Below, piece by piece: positions 51,724 to 60,960 of a DNA stretch of 64,000 nt. The stretch lies in the NCBI GenBank assembly GCA_963662245.2, contig CAXXVQ010000009.1, forward strand, positions 310,001-374,000. Direction: 5' to 3'. Below the pieces are notes generated by a model, which worked only from the letters and a program-made list of their open reading frames with translations, did not search any database and had not been told where the DNA came from. Position 1 is the first letter of the stretch, and each line of letters opens with the position of its first letter. The position numbers were made by a program, and so were the translations under genes. This DNA is from JAFGVL01 sp963662245 (GTDB taxonomy: Bacteria > Bacteroidota > Bacteroidia > Bacteroidales > Paludibacteraceae).

Positions 51724-53175
51724 ATGGAAAGATTAAAAGCTCCGTTAAAGAATTGGATTAAGATGGGCGTTGCTGCCTTAATTGTTATTCTGTTTTCAAT
51801 ATGGTTAGGTAATGGATGGGTTCTTCTTTTATTACCTTTTGTTCTCGATATTTATGTGTCAAAGTTCATTCCTTGGACTTGGTGGAAAAAGATTGAAGAT
51901 CCAAAAATCAGAAAGGTATTTGAGTGGATTGATGCTATCCTTTTTGCTTTGGTTGCGGTGTATTTTATCAACTTGTATCTTTTCCAAAATTATAAGATTC
52001 CAACAAGCTCGTTAGAGAAAACACTTTTGGTGGGAGACCATTTGTTTGTAAGTAAAGTTGCTTACGGGCCTCGTACGCCAAATACTCCGTTTTCATTCCC
52101 ATTAGTGCAACATACTTTGCCAATTTTGAATTGCAAATCATATGTTGAAGGTGTTCAGTGGGAATCTCGTCGTTTAGCAGGTTTAGGTCATGTTGAGCGT
52201 AACGACATTGTTGTATTTAATTTCCCTGCGGGAGATACTGTGGCGCTTGGTCGTCAGGCTGAGGATTATGCCGGGTTGTGTTATCAAGCAGGTTTAGCTC
52301 AGATAAGAGCAAAAGGAGCTAATCCTGATACTCTTCGTGCTCAAGGAATTGATGTGCGTGCTTTGTGCCTAAAAATTGGTCGTGATATTGTTAATACTGA
52401 CAAACAGACTTATGGTGAAATCGTTTACCGTCCGGTAGACAGACGCGAAAATTATGTGAAGCGTTGTATTGGTTTGCCTGGTGAAACTTTGGAGGTAAGA
52501 CATCGTGAGGTTTATATTGATAATAAAAAGATTGAGCGTCAGCCTGGTGTTCAGCATTATTGTTATATATTGAGTCAGCAGCCATTTGATGAAGATTTGT
52601 ATGATGAGCTTGAAATAAGCAAAGAGAATTCTTCTCGTGGTCAAGCAGGAATGGATGCCAATGGTAATTATGTGTATTTTTTACCTTTAACACTACAAAA
52701 TCAAGAAGACTTGCGTAAGAAACCTTATGTGAAACTTGTAGAGGAGAAAAGCATAAGCGAAATCAGCCCAATGGAGCAAACAACTTATCCTGCGGGATAT
52801 AACCCTAAATGGACTGTAGATGATTACGGTCCAATTTGGATTCCAAAAGCTGATAGCACAATTAAACTGACTCTTGAGAACTTGCCGATTTATGAGACTG
52901 TAATCAGAAATTATGAAGAGAATAAGTTGGAGGTGAAAGATGGCAAAATCTTTATCAATGATAAGGAAGCAACAGAATATAAATTCCATTTAGACTACTA
53001 TTGGATGATGGGAGATAACCGTCATAATTCTGCAGATTCACGCGTGTGGGGATTTGTGCCGGAAGATCACATTGTGGGTCAACCGCTGTTTGTTTGGTTA
53101 TCGCTTAACCCGGATAAGTCATGGGTAGGTGGAAAAATTCGCTTTAACAGATTCTTTAAATACGCAGGACAATAA
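51724..53175 (+). CDS. lepB: Signal peptidase I
   Basis: A 483-residue membrane serine/lysine protease. TM segments lie at about 13-40 and 70-88. Box B is IPTSSLEKTLLVGDH with catalytic Ser96, where Leu replaces the usual Met. Box D is YVKRCIGLPGE with general base Lys246, and box E is MGDNRHNSADSR near residue 420. A long insert between boxes B and D and another before box E make it larger than E. coli LepB (324), as is common in Bacteroidota. It cleaves Sec signal peptides at the periplasmic face. Confidence 0.95.
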   Translation: MERLKAPLKNWIKMGVAALIVILFSIWLGNGWVLLLLPFVLDIYVSKFIPWTWWKKIEDPKIRKVFEWIDAILFALVAVYFINLYLFQNYKIPTSSLEKTLLVGDHLFVSKVAYGPRTPNTPFSFPLVQHTLPILNCKSYVEGVQWESRRLAGLGHVERNDIVVFNFPAGDTVALGRQAEDYAGLCYQAGLAQIRAKGANPDTLRAQGIDVRALCLKIGRDIVNTDKQTYGEIVYRPVDRRENYVKRCIGLPGETLEVRHREVYIDNKKIERQPGVQHYCYILSQQPFDEDLYDELEISKENSSRGQAGMDANGNYVYFLPLTLQNQEDLRKKPYVKLVEEKSISEISPMEQTTYPAGYNPKWTVDDYGPIWIPKADSTIKLTLENLPIYETVIRNYEENKLEVKDGKIFINDKEATEYKFHLDYYWMMGDNRHNSADSRVWGFVPEDHIVGQPLFVWLSLNPDKSWVGGKIRFNRFFKYAGQ

Positions 53176-53183
53176 TTGAACCC

Positions 53184-53849
53184 GTGAAAAATATTCAAAC
53201 AGATAAAAGAGAGATAGCCGACACGGTTTATCTCTCTTCTGCTTATTTAGCACCCGTACAGTATTACAGTAAGCTTGTGTATTACCCGGAAGTGATGCTA
53301 GAGGCTCACTGCAATTATATTAAGCAAACATATCGTACGCGTTGTGATATTGCCGGAGCAAACGGCGTGCTTAGCCTTTCTATTCCCGTTGTAAAAGGAA
53401 ATACAAAGTGTCTCACAAAAGACATCCGCATATCATACGATACTGATTGGCAGCGTCAGCATTGGCGTTCAATTGTTTCAGCATACAATACTTCGCCATT
53501 TTTCGAGTACTATGAAGCTGACTTTATACCTTTTTACGAAAAAAAGTGGGATTTTCTTTTTGACTTTAATACACAAATTCAAGCCCAAATATTATCTTTG
53601 TTAGAGCTGGATGTAAAAATCACTGAAACAGATGTTTATAAGCAGTTTTTTAGCTCAAATGAGCTGGATTTAAGAGAGGTGATTCATCCAAAAAAAGATT
53701 TTAACGACTTAGATTCTCATTTTGTTGCAAAACCTTATTATCAGGTTTTTGATCAAAAACATGGTTTTCTGACAAACCTGAGTGTGATTGATTTGTTATT
53801 TAATATGGGAAATGAGTCGAGGTTAGTTTTAAGAGATTCTTGGAAATAA
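53184..53849 (+). CDS. WbqC family protein
   Basis: A 221-residue protein matching the WbqC-like family: YLSSAYLAPVQYYSKLVYYP at the start, then RCDIAGANGVLSLSIPVVKG, and WRSIVSAYNTSPFFEYYEAD. The family is found in O-antigen and general Bacteroidota loci; its biochemical role is unclear (proposed transferase-like). It begins with GTG 8 nt after the lepB stop, in the same operon. Confidence 0.87.
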   Translation: MKNIQTDKREIADTVYLSSAYLAPVQYYSKLVYYPEVMLEAHCNYIKQTYRTRCDIAGANGVLSLSIPVVKGNTKCLTKDIRISYDTDWQRQHWRSIVSAYNTSPFFEYYEADFIPFYEKKWDFLFDFNTQIQAQILSLLELDVKITETDVYKQFFSSNELDLREVIHPKKDFNDLDSHFVAKPYYQVFDQKHGFLTNLSVIDLLFNMGNESRLVLRDSWK

Positions 53850-53861
53850 AATATTCTGTAT

Positions 53862-56087
53862 ATGAGAAATTCTGTACTTAAGTTTACGCTGTTGTCTGTT
53901 TTATTGATTTCTGTAACAGCAGTTTTTGCAAAAAGACTACCTGAAGGACACCATCATGGTCACCATGTTGGTCATAAAGGAAAACATGTGAAAATGCCAA
54001 AGTTTAACAGAGATAGCTTGTTGGCTGAGGATAAAATCAACGAAAGCACCAATAATAAAGTTGGTGGTGTGCGTTTTGCGCAGAAATTCTATGTAGAGTT
54101 CAATACTGAGAACTCAGGGGAAATAACTTACAATGCTGATGGTTCTGCATTCTGGCAACTAGGATTAAAGTCTGATAGTGCCTTTTCGATAAATCTTCAG
54201 TTCTCCAAATTTCATTTATTGCAGGGGGATACCGTTTATATTTATAATCCTGATAAATCAAAGATTGTAGGTCCTTTAACTGAGGCTAATAATCTTAAAT
54301 CAGGAACATTACCTACAGTCCCAATTTTTGGAGATTCCATCATTGTGGAATTAAGACAATCTCCAGACACTTCATCGCTTCGTAGTGTTGAGATTGGTGA
54401 AATAAACCATGATTATAGAGGTTTACGAGGCTTGCCAAGTTTAATTGGTTCTACTACGGATTCTTGTAGTTATCACGCAACTTGTTTTGATGTTACTGAT
54501 AAGGTTGAAAAGGGGGTTTGTGTTTTAATTATTGATGGCTCGGTTCTTTGTACGGGAACTTTGGTGAATAATACAGCTCAAGATGGAACGCCATATGTGT
54601 TAACGGCAGCACACTGTTTAGATGGCTATTCTGAAACACCGGCAGAGGTTGCAACATCTATCGTTGCTTTCTTCAATTACGAGGCACCTAACTGTGTGTC
54701 TTCAATTCGTGGATCTATTGAGCAGACTATTGGTGGCTCTACTTTAAAAGCCTTTGCTTCAGATGTAGATTTAGCTTTAGTTGAACTTTCGTCTACACCT
54801 CCTGTAGATTATCGTCCATATTATGCAGGATGGAACTTGTCCGCTAGCCTAACGCCTCCTTTTTATGGAATACATCATCCTTATGGAACTGTAAAAAGAG
54901 TAGCTGTAGAAGAACATAGTATTTCAGCGGCTTCTTATGGGTCTCCTTTTTTGTCAAATAGTCACTGGAGGGTTCCTTCTTGGGAGGTGGGTACAACGGA
55001 TAAAGGTTCATCAGGTTCAGGATTATTTGATTCAACAGGGAAGCTTGTTGGGGCATTGTCTGGTGGAAGTTCTTATTGCTATAGTCCTTATAATGATTAT
55101 TATTATCGATTAAATAAAGCATGGGCATATTATTCTGATTCTACAAAACAACTAAAGGTGTGGCTTGATCCAACTGCATCCGGGGTGACTGAACTTAATG
55201 GATTTAATCCTTATGGGAATGATACTGCTTTGCGTTATTCTAATATTGCCAAGACAGAAACTCCGATAGAAGCATATTTAGAAACTCCAAATAGTGGGTT
55301 ATTGGCAGGTCAAAATTCATTGAATGCAACTGATTATGCTGAGAAATACGCATTAAATGAAAATGCGTATTTGTATGGTATCTTCATTGTTCCACCAATA
55401 GCAAATGCTGCTAACTCTGATGTTATTTCTATTAGAGTTTATGCCGGAGATTCTGTCCCTGATGAGGCATATTTACTAGCTGATACTGTGATTGATATCA
55501 AGCCGTTGCAATGGAGTTCAAGTAATGGGTTTTATTCATATTCTAAAGGAATCCTCGCTGGGAATGATAATTATATTCGATTTGGGTCACCGATAGCTGT
55601 TGGTAAGAATTTTATGATAGCATATGATGTGCCATATACTAATTTGCCAATAGATTCTTTTTCTGTATTTACTGCTCCGGCAAGAACTTCAGGAGAGTTG
55701 GCATCAGTTGTAGTTAAAGTTGGTGGCTCTTGGATATCGATGTATGATTTTGCAGGAGTTCGCACTTCTTTGTGGATTGACCCTGTAATTCAATATGATT
55801 CTACTGCAATAGCAACAGATACTTCTCTTGTAGATAGGGACAGGAAAACGATTGTGTTCCCTAATCCGGCTGATGATGTATTGCGTGTTATGACTCGTTA
55901 TGATATGTCTGGTGAGTGTAAGTTGACATTGTATGATATCTATGGCAGAATTATCAAGCAAAAAACAGGTAAAGTCTTGTATTACACTATTGATATGCCT
56001 GTTGCCGATGTCCCTGTTGGAAGCTATTTTTTAAGAGTAGAGTATGACGGAAAATCGGAAAGTCATAAGATTATAATAAATAGATAA
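53862..56087 (+). CDS. T9SS-exported trypsin-like serine protease (lysyl endopeptidase-like)
   Basis: A 741-residue secreted protease. Signal peptide 1-23, then a His-rich leader (residues about 28-44, GHHHGHHVGHKGKH). The peptidase S1 domain (about 215-440) has His251 in TAAHC, Asp303 in VDLAL and Ser384 in KGSSGSG, the catalytic triad. The GSSGS motif recalls lysyl endopeptidases rather than GDSGG trypsins. A jelly-roll-like beta region (about 460-660) follows. The end is a T9SS type A domain (FPNPADDVLRVM, VPVGSYFLRVEYDG). Many Cys suggest disulfides. The cleavage specificity is not readable from sequence. Confidence 0.9.
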   Translation: MRNSVLKFTLLSVLLISVTAVFAKRLPEGHHHGHHVGHKGKHVKMPKFNRDSLLAEDKINESTNNKVGGVRFAQKFYVEFNTENSGEITYNADGSAFWQLGLKSDSAFSINLQFSKFHLLQGDTVYIYNPDKSKIVGPLTEANNLKSGTLPTVPIFGDSIIVELRQSPDTSSLRSVEIGEINHDYRGLRGLPSLIGSTTDSCSYHATCFDVTDKVEKGVCVLIIDGSVLCTGTLVNNTAQDGTPYVLTAAHCLDGYSETPAEVATSIVAFFNYEAPNCVSSIRGSIEQTIGGSTLKAFASDVDLALVELSSTPPVDYRPYYAGWNLSASLTPPFYGIHHPYGTVKRVAVEEHSISAASYGSPFLSNSHWRVPSWEVGTTDKGSSGSGLFDSTGKLVGALSGGSSYCYSPYNDYYYRLNKAWAYYSDSTKQLKVWLDPTASGVTELNGFNPYGNDTALRYSNIAKTETPIEAYLETPNSGLLAGQNSLNATDYAEKYALNENAYLYGIFIVPPIANAANSDVISIRVYAGDSVPDEAYLLADTVIDIKPLQWSSSNGFYSYSKGILAGNDNYIRFGSPIAVGKNFMIAYDVPYTNLPIDSFSVFTAPARTSGELASVVVKVGGSWISMYDFAGVRTSLWIDPVIQYDSTAIATDTSLVDRDRKTIVFPNPADDVLRVMTRYDMSGECKLTLYDIYGRIIKQKTGKVLYYTIDMPVADVPVGSYFLRVEYDGKSESHKIIINR

Positions 56088-56136
56088 AAAATATTACAAA
56101 ATCATATTCACTCGCATGCATTTCGCACATTTTTAT

Positions 56137-56144
56137 TAATTTTG
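56137..56144 (+). promoter_or_regulatory. -7 box for ilvE
   Basis: TAATTTTG on the plus strand, 23 nt before the ATG at 56168. Confidence 0.45.
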
Positions 56145-56167
56145 TGCAATTATTTTAGTGACTACTT

Positions 56168-57196
56168 ATGCGAGAGATGAAAGAAATTGACTGGGCCAAC
56201 ATTCCATTCGGCTTTATATCAACGGATTACAATGTTCGTTGTTATTATAAAGACGGCAAATGGGGTGAGATTGAGGTAAGTGATTCTGAGCAAATCAACT
56301 TACACATGGCATCTACTTGTCTTCACTATGGACAAGAGGCTTTTGAAGGCTTAAAAGCTTTTAGAGGAAAAGATGGTAAAGTGCGTATTTTCCGTTTAGA
56401 AGAAAATGCAAAAAGAATGCAGTCTTCTTGTGATGGAATATTAATGGCAAAATTACCAGTAGATAAGTTTGTTGAAGCAGTCACGAAGGTCGTCAAGCTA
56501 AATGATCGTTTTATTCCGCCATACGAAAGCGGATCTTCATTATACATTCGTCCTCTTTTAATTGGTACTGGAGCACAAGTAGGGGTTAAGCCTGCAAGTG
56601 AATATTTGTTTATTATATTCGTCACTCCAGTAGGTCCATATTTCAAGGGTGGGTTTAAAGCATCTCCTGTAGTTATTATGCGTCAATATGACCGAGCGGC
56701 TCCTCTTGGAACCGGTATCTACAAAGTTGGAGGTAATTATGCTGCGAGTTTAGTTGCAGGTGAGAAAGCTCATGAATTAGGATATTCTGCTGTATTGTAT
56801 TTAGATGCAAAAGAGAAGAAGTACATTGATGAATGTGGTCCTGCAAACTTCTTTGGTATTAAAAAGAATACATATATTACTCCGGAGTCAACTTCTATTT
56901 TGCCTTCTATCACAAATGATAGTTTGATAACACTGGCAAAAGAAATGGGTATGACTGTAGAAAGAAGACATGTTCCGGTTGAAGAACTTGCTGAATTTGA
57001 GGAGGCGGGTCAATGTGGAACTGCAGCCGTAATTAGTCCTATCTCGAAGATTGATGATTTAGATGAAAATAAGTCATATTCAGTTGCAAAAGATAATGAG
57101 CCTGGTCCTGTCTGTCATGCTTTGTATAAGAAACTTAGAGCAATTCAGTATGGTGATGAGCCGGATAAATATAACTGGATAACAGTTTTAGATTAG
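56168..57196 (+). CDS. ilvE: Branched-chain amino acid aminotransferase
   Basis: A 342-residue class IV PLP aminotransferase. Landmarks: HYGQEAFEGLKAFRG near residue 55, RPLLIGTGAQVGV, the PLP lysine in GTGIYKVGGNYAASL, and the class signature from YIDECGPANFFGIK onward. It interconverts Leu, Ile and Val with their 2-oxo acids. The form is the group II (eukaryote-like, longer) type. Single gene with its own promoter and terminator. Confidence 0.95.
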   Translation: MREMKEIDWANIPFGFISTDYNVRCYYKDGKWGEIEVSDSEQINLHMASTCLHYGQEAFEGLKAFRGKDGKVRIFRLEENAKRMQSSCDGILMAKLPVDKFVEAVTKVVKLNDRFIPPYESGSSLYIRPLLIGTGAQVGVKPASEYLFIIFVTPVGPYFKGGFKASPVVIMRQYDRAAPLGTGIYKVGGNYAASLVAGEKAHELGYSAVLYLDAKEKKYIDECGPANFFGIKKNTYITPESTSILPSITNDSLITLAKEMGMTVERRHVPVEELAEFEEAGQCGTAAVISPISKIDDLDENKSYSVAKDNEPGPVCHALYKKLRAIQYGDEPDKYNWITVLD

Positions 57197-57205
57197 AATA
57201 ATGAG

Positions 57206-57238
57206 AACCGATAGAAGTATTTTTATCGGTTTTTTTAT
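57206..57238 (+). terminator. Terminator after ilvE
   Basis: Stem AACCGATA / TATCGGTT with a 10-nt loop and a T-run. Confidence 0.85.
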
Positions 57239-57250
57239 TACATAAGAGAT

Positions 57251-58000
57251 ATGAGAAGATTTAAATTTACTATTTTATTGTTGTTCATTTTTGTTTTTCT
57301 GATAGGTTTTGCTCAAGAGAATGGTAGTAAGAAAAAAAAAGAACAATATCTAGGTGCCTATTTGATTGTACCTATAGAACATCCATATGTGGATGTAGAT
57401 AAAACAAATATACTACTTCAGCAGTATGGGTTTCCTAAGCTAGATATTCCTAGCACTAATTTTGGTATTGGTTTCCAGCAGGAGCTGTATAGAGTATTAT
57501 TTCGTTTTGATTATGTGTGGAATAATGAAGACAGTGAGTCTACATTGTATTTGCAGAATCAGTCTTATCGTGCCTTTAATTTTAACTTTGGTTATGACCT
57601 TATTTCGCATAAAAATGTAAGTTTTTATCCGTATTTAGGATATAAGTATAATAAAATTGAATATAATCTTAACCAGAAACCGTTATCAGGAAATTCATTT
57701 GAGAATTATTTTGTAGAAGGCTTGGATAGTAAAGAAATAATGAGGAAAACGAATAACTTGGATTTTGGGCTTGGATTCTCAATTCAAGGTTATCTATTGA
57801 TGGATATTAGATTTGGCTATTTGGTGTCATTTTATACACCGAAATGGGAGCTGAGTGATTCTGATTTTAAGCTTTATAATAGCCCTAGTTTAGATTATCC
57901 ATACTATTTGACTATAGCCCTTGGTATCGGATCAATTCAGAAGATGAGAGGGTTTAATTCTATATTGAATAAAGAACCTCAGATGGTGCAAGCTTATTAA
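57251..58000 (+). CDS. Putative outer-membrane beta-barrel protein
   Basis: A 249-residue exported protein with signal peptide 1-21 (FLIGFAQ). The rest alternates aromatic and polar residues in strands (VLFRFDYVWNNEDSESTLY, NFNFGYDLISHKNVSFYPYL, GFSIQGYLLMDIRFGYLVSF), as in 8- to 10-stranded outer-membrane barrels. It lacks a recognised family or C-terminal sorting domain. The C-terminus GIGSIQKMRG is less barrel-like. Function unknown. Confidence 0.6.
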   Translation: MRRFKFTILLLFIFVFLIGFAQENGSKKKKEQYLGAYLIVPIEHPYVDVDKTNILLQQYGFPKLDIPSTNFGIGFQQELYRVLFRFDYVWNNEDSESTLYLQNQSYRAFNFNFGYDLISHKNVSFYPYLGYKYNKIEYNLNQKPLSGNSFENYFVEGLDSKEIMRKTNNLDFGLGFSIQGYLLMDIRFGYLVSFYTPKWELSDSDFKLYNSPSLDYPYYLTIALGIGSIQKMRGFNSILNKEPQMVQAY

Positions 58001-58016
58001 GTTGTTTCTGCAAATA

Positions 58017-58053
58017 AAAAAGCTGCTCTTCGGGGAGAAGAACAGCTTTAATA
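58017..58053. terminator. Bidirectional terminator
   Basis: Stem AAAGCTGcTCTT / AAGAaCAGCTTT with a CGGGGAG-type loop, A-run before and T-rich after; lies between the barrel gene and the convergent RRM gene. Confidence 0.82.
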
Positions 58054-58066
58054 CTTTTAGTTGCAA

Positions 58067-58312
58067 TTAGTTTTTAGGAATAGCAACTTTTACTACCATA
58101 GTGCGACCATCAAGTTCTGCACCGTTAAGTTCTTGAATAGCTTTTTCGCCATCAGCGTCATTTTCCATTTCAACGAAACCGAAACCTCTTGAGCGTCCAG
58201 TTTCTCTGTCTGTAACAATTTTCACAGAGCTAACTGCTCCGTATTCTTCCATTACCTGTGTTAGGTCTTTTTCTTTAAGTCTGTAACTTAAATTTCCAAT
58301 GTAAATGTTCAT
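58067..58312 (-). CDS. RRM-domain RNA-binding protein
   Basis: An 81-residue protein that is a single RNA recognition motif. RNP2 is IYIGNL at the N-terminus and RNP1 is RGFGFVEM in the middle, with aromatic residues in the RNA-contact positions. The protein ends just after the domain, without the Gly-rich tail of many cyanobacterial Rbp proteins. Such small RRM proteins are widespread and highly expressed in Bacteroidota and act as global RNA-binding regulators. Confidence 0.93.
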   Translation of the reverse strand: MNIYIGNLSYRLKEKDLTQVMEEYGAVSSVKIVTDRETGRSRGFGFVEMENDADGEKAIQELNGAELDGRTMVVKVAIPKN

Positions 58313-58441
58313 AAAAGAAATAAAATAGTGAATAATAAAATGTAAGTATCAGAAACATAAAAGCACGCTTTTTTATTTACAGACTTACATCAACAAAGAA
58401 AAGCATAAAAATCGGTTATGCAAGCTAAATGTGAAAAAATA

Positions 58442-59581
58442 TTATAATCGGTATTCGCGAGGGGTTTTCCCTGTAAACTGTTTGAAGGCTCTAATCATTG
58501 AAGATGTTGACCCAAAGCCTGATAACTCCGAAAATTTCTCTAAAGAGTAATGTTTCCATTCTTCTTCTTTTAGTAGAGAAATAGCATGATTTACCCTGTG
58601 TTTATTAATGTATGTGTTAAAATTTTCATTCAACTCATCGTTTAAAACTTGAGAAAGGTATGTTCTGTTAGTGTTTAGTTCTTGGCATAGATCTGTAATT
58701 CTTAAATCCTTGGTTAAGAATAATTTCTGCTCTTTAATGAGATCTTCAAGTTTTCTTTTGATGCAATTGGGTTTCTCTTGCTCAAATTCGATGTTGTTTG
58801 CTTCAGTTTCGGCCTTTAGTAAGTCCTTAATGGTAAAGCTTTGTTGGTTGCCTAGGATTCCGATTAGAAAATGAATTGTTGTAAATATAAATGTGGGAAG
58901 CATAAGCATAATATTGTTTCCAATAAAGAGTGGGCGTCCCCAAATATTGAATACCGTTGAGAAAACTGAGGCTCCTGCTATTGTTATAACAAGTATTGAT
59001 GCCCATCTAACTTCTTTTCCTTCACTATCTGAGTACACAGATTTTACTCGTATGCTAAATCTGTTAATAGATTTTATTGTTGTAATTAAATAAATGATTG
59101 TTTGTAAAGCAAAAGTTATCCTGTTGATTATAAATACAATAAGAACCCTATGTATTGGGTTTTCTATGTCAATTTCCGGTTTCTGTCTTGACATCAGAAT
59201 GTCATTTAGGAATGTCATCTTCTCAGCATGAGTTAAGCTTAGAAAGAAATACAGATATGAAGATGTTATTATTATTGCTGGGAGAAAGTGTAGTAAATCC
59301 TTCTTTATTAAATCTTTCTGAGTTATTGATTTTACATACAAGTAAAATGTTGGAGCCATTAGTAATGTGCTCATGATAAATAACCAGTCAAAATAAAGGT
59401 ATAGGCTTTTATCGTTATTAAAATAAGCGATAATGCTTATTTGAATTCCCATCGAGAAAAGCATAAATAATGCAAGCATGTCTCTTGAATTTTGATTCGT
59501 ATTTTTTCTTTGTAGTAGAAAGAATAAGAACCAGAAAAGACAAATAAAAAAAGGAAGTTGAGTTAATAGGTTGGTAAACAT
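58442..59581 (-). CDS. Membrane-bound AraC-type regulator
   Basis: A 379-residue protein with about seven N-terminal TM helices (residues 5-255) followed by a cytoplasmic AraC-type DNA-binding domain (about 275-378): LRITDLCQELNTNRTYLSQV for the first HTH and LEKFSELSGFGSTSSMIRAF for the second, ending FTGKTPREYR. The 7-TM part looks like a sensor with no named ligand. It is monocistronic; a TATCTTTG box lies 35 nt upstream. Confidence 0.88.
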   Translation of the reverse strand: MFTNLLTQLPFFICLFWFLFFLLQRKNTNQNSRDMLALFMLFSMGIQISIIAYFNNDKSLYLYFDWLFIMSTLLMAPTFYLYVKSITQKDLIKKDLLHFLPAIIITSSYLYFFLSLTHAEKMTFLNDILMSRQKPEIDIENPIHRVLIVFIINRITFALQTIIYLITTIKSINRFSIRVKSVYSDSEGKEVRWASILVITIAGASVFSTVFNIWGRPLFIGNNIMLMLPTFIFTTIHFLIGILGNQQSFTIKDLLKAETEANNIEFEQEKPNCIKRKLEDLIKEQKLFLTKDLRITDLCQELNTNRTYLSQVLNDELNENFNTYINKHRVNHAISLLKEEEWKHYSLEKFSELSGFGSTSSMIRAFKQFTGKTPREYRL

Positions 59582-59615
59582 CTTGTTTTCTATATATTTT
59601 AGTCAAATGTTAAAT

Positions 59616-59623
59616 CAAAGATA
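59616..59623 (-). promoter_or_regulatory. -7 box for the membrane-bound AraC regulator
   Basis: TATCTTTG on the minus strand, 34 nt before the ATG at 59581. Confidence 0.45.
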
Positions 59624-59639
59624 TAGATTTGTTTGTTAT

Positions 59640-59670
59640 TCGAAAAAAAACCGATATTTAATATCGGATT
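59640..59670 (-). terminator. Terminator after the metY-like gene
   Basis: Stem CCGATAT / ATATCGG with a tiny loop, followed on the minus strand by eight T. It lies 25 nt past the stop at 59695. Confidence 0.88.
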
Positions 59671-59694
59671 AAGTCTAGTTAGTAATTCTATCTA

Positions 59695-60927
59695 TTATGA
59701 AATTGCCTGCTTAATATCTTCAATTAAATCTTCAACAAATTCAAGTCCAACTGATAATCGAATTAAATTCTCGTGTACATCCATTGCTTTGCGTTGTTCA
59801 GTAGTGAAGGTTCCATAAATTGTACTGGCAGGATGAATGATTAAAGAACGATTGTCAAATAAGTTAGTTGCTCGTTTGATAAGTTTTAGGTTGTTGAGGA
59901 ATGCAAAACAAGTTTCTTGAGATGACAAACAAAAAGTTAACATAGCTCCGGGCAATTCTCCAAATTGAGCTTTGCTAATGCTGTAAAAGGGATTGTCTTC
60001 AAGTCCGGTGTAGTTAACACTCTCAATTTCCGGAATTTCTTTTAAAGCCTTTGCTAATTGCAAACAGTTAGATGAGGCTTGTTTGTATCTAATTTCAAGT
60101 GTTTCCAAACCTAAAAGCTGGGCATGAGCCACATGGGGAGTCATATATGCTCCAAGGTTTCGATGGATTTCCTTTTTTAATTTTGCAGTAAATGCTTCTT
60201 TTGCTCCAAAAGTTTTTGCAGCATCACCTAATCGTAGGCTATTACTCCAATCAAACGAGCCGTAGTCTAGAATCAATCCTCCAAGACTAGTTGCACCGCC
60301 AGAGATGTATTTTGTGCTGGAAATAATTTCAATGTCAACACCAAATTTAGCAGCATTAAAAGCGCAGAAAGGAATAATTGTGGTGTCAGCAATTAACGGA
60401 ACTTGCTTTGCTTTTGTTATGGCTGATAATGCCTTCAAATCCACAACTTCTAATTGAGGGTTAGTGATTATTTCTAAGTAAACGGCACATGTATTTTCAT
60501 CTATGTTCTTTTCAACTTCTGATGGATTTGTTAAATCACAGAATCGTGTTTCTACACCAAAAGCTTTTAAAGTTGATGCAAACAGTGAGTAGGTATTGCC
60601 AAATAGGTGAGGTGAAGTTACAATATTGCATCCTGCATTAGCTATAGTTAGGAAAATATTGCTTATAGCAGCCATTCCTGAATTTACAGCCGTAACGCTT
60701 TTTGCTCCGGTTATTTCTTGAACTCTTTTTTCGAAGAAGCTAACAGTAGGATTTGTAATTCTAGAGTAAGCATGTTCAGCAATTTTTCCCTGAAAAGCAT
60801 CTGCCATTATCTCTGCATTGTCAAATTCATAAGCATTTGTCTCATAAATTGGCATCTGCAGGCTGTTATATGGATCTTGTTTTGGGTATTCTGTATGAAT
60901 AACTTGAGTGTTAAAGCTTTTTTTCAT
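59695..60927 (-). CDS. Cys/Met metabolism PLP enzyme (O-acetylhomoserine sulfhydrylase-like)
   Basis: A 410-residue trans-sulfuration family enzyme. PLP lysine is Lys206 in IISSTKYISGGATSLGG; Asp181 (LIADTT) holds the pyridine nitrogen; VNSGMAAISNIF contacts the phosphate. The C-terminal block LIIHPASTIYGTFTTEQR leads into LIRLSVGLEFVEDLIEDI. It fits MetY-type O-acetylhomoserine sulfhydrylases better than MetB/MetC, but the subfamily needs a tree. Third gene in an operon with a LuxR-type regulator and a PatB-type lyase, so a role in methionine or homocysteine synthesis is likely. Confidence 0.85.
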   Translation of the reverse strand: MKKSFNTQVIHTEYPKQDPYNSLQMPIYETNAYEFDNAEIMADAFQGKIAEHAYSRITNPTVSFFEKRVQEITGAKSVTAVNSGMAAISNIFLTIANAGCNIVTSPHLFGNTYSLFASTLKAFGVETRFCDLTNPSEVEKNIDENTCAVYLEIITNPQLEVVDLKALSAITKAKQVPLIADTTIIPFCAFNAAKFGVDIEIISSTKYISGGATSLGGLILDYGSFDWSNSLRLGDAAKTFGAKEAFTAKLKKEIHRNLGAYMTPHVAHAQLLGLETLEIRYKQASSNCLQLAKALKEIPEIESVNYTGLEDNPFYSISKAQFGELPGAMLTFCLSSQETCFAFLNNLKLIKRATNLFDNRSLIIHPASTIYGTFTTEQRKAMDVHENLIRLSVGLEFVEDLIEDIKQAIS

Positions 60928-60960
60928 TGTTGGTAGTTATAAGTAGGGTTCTGGGTGGTT

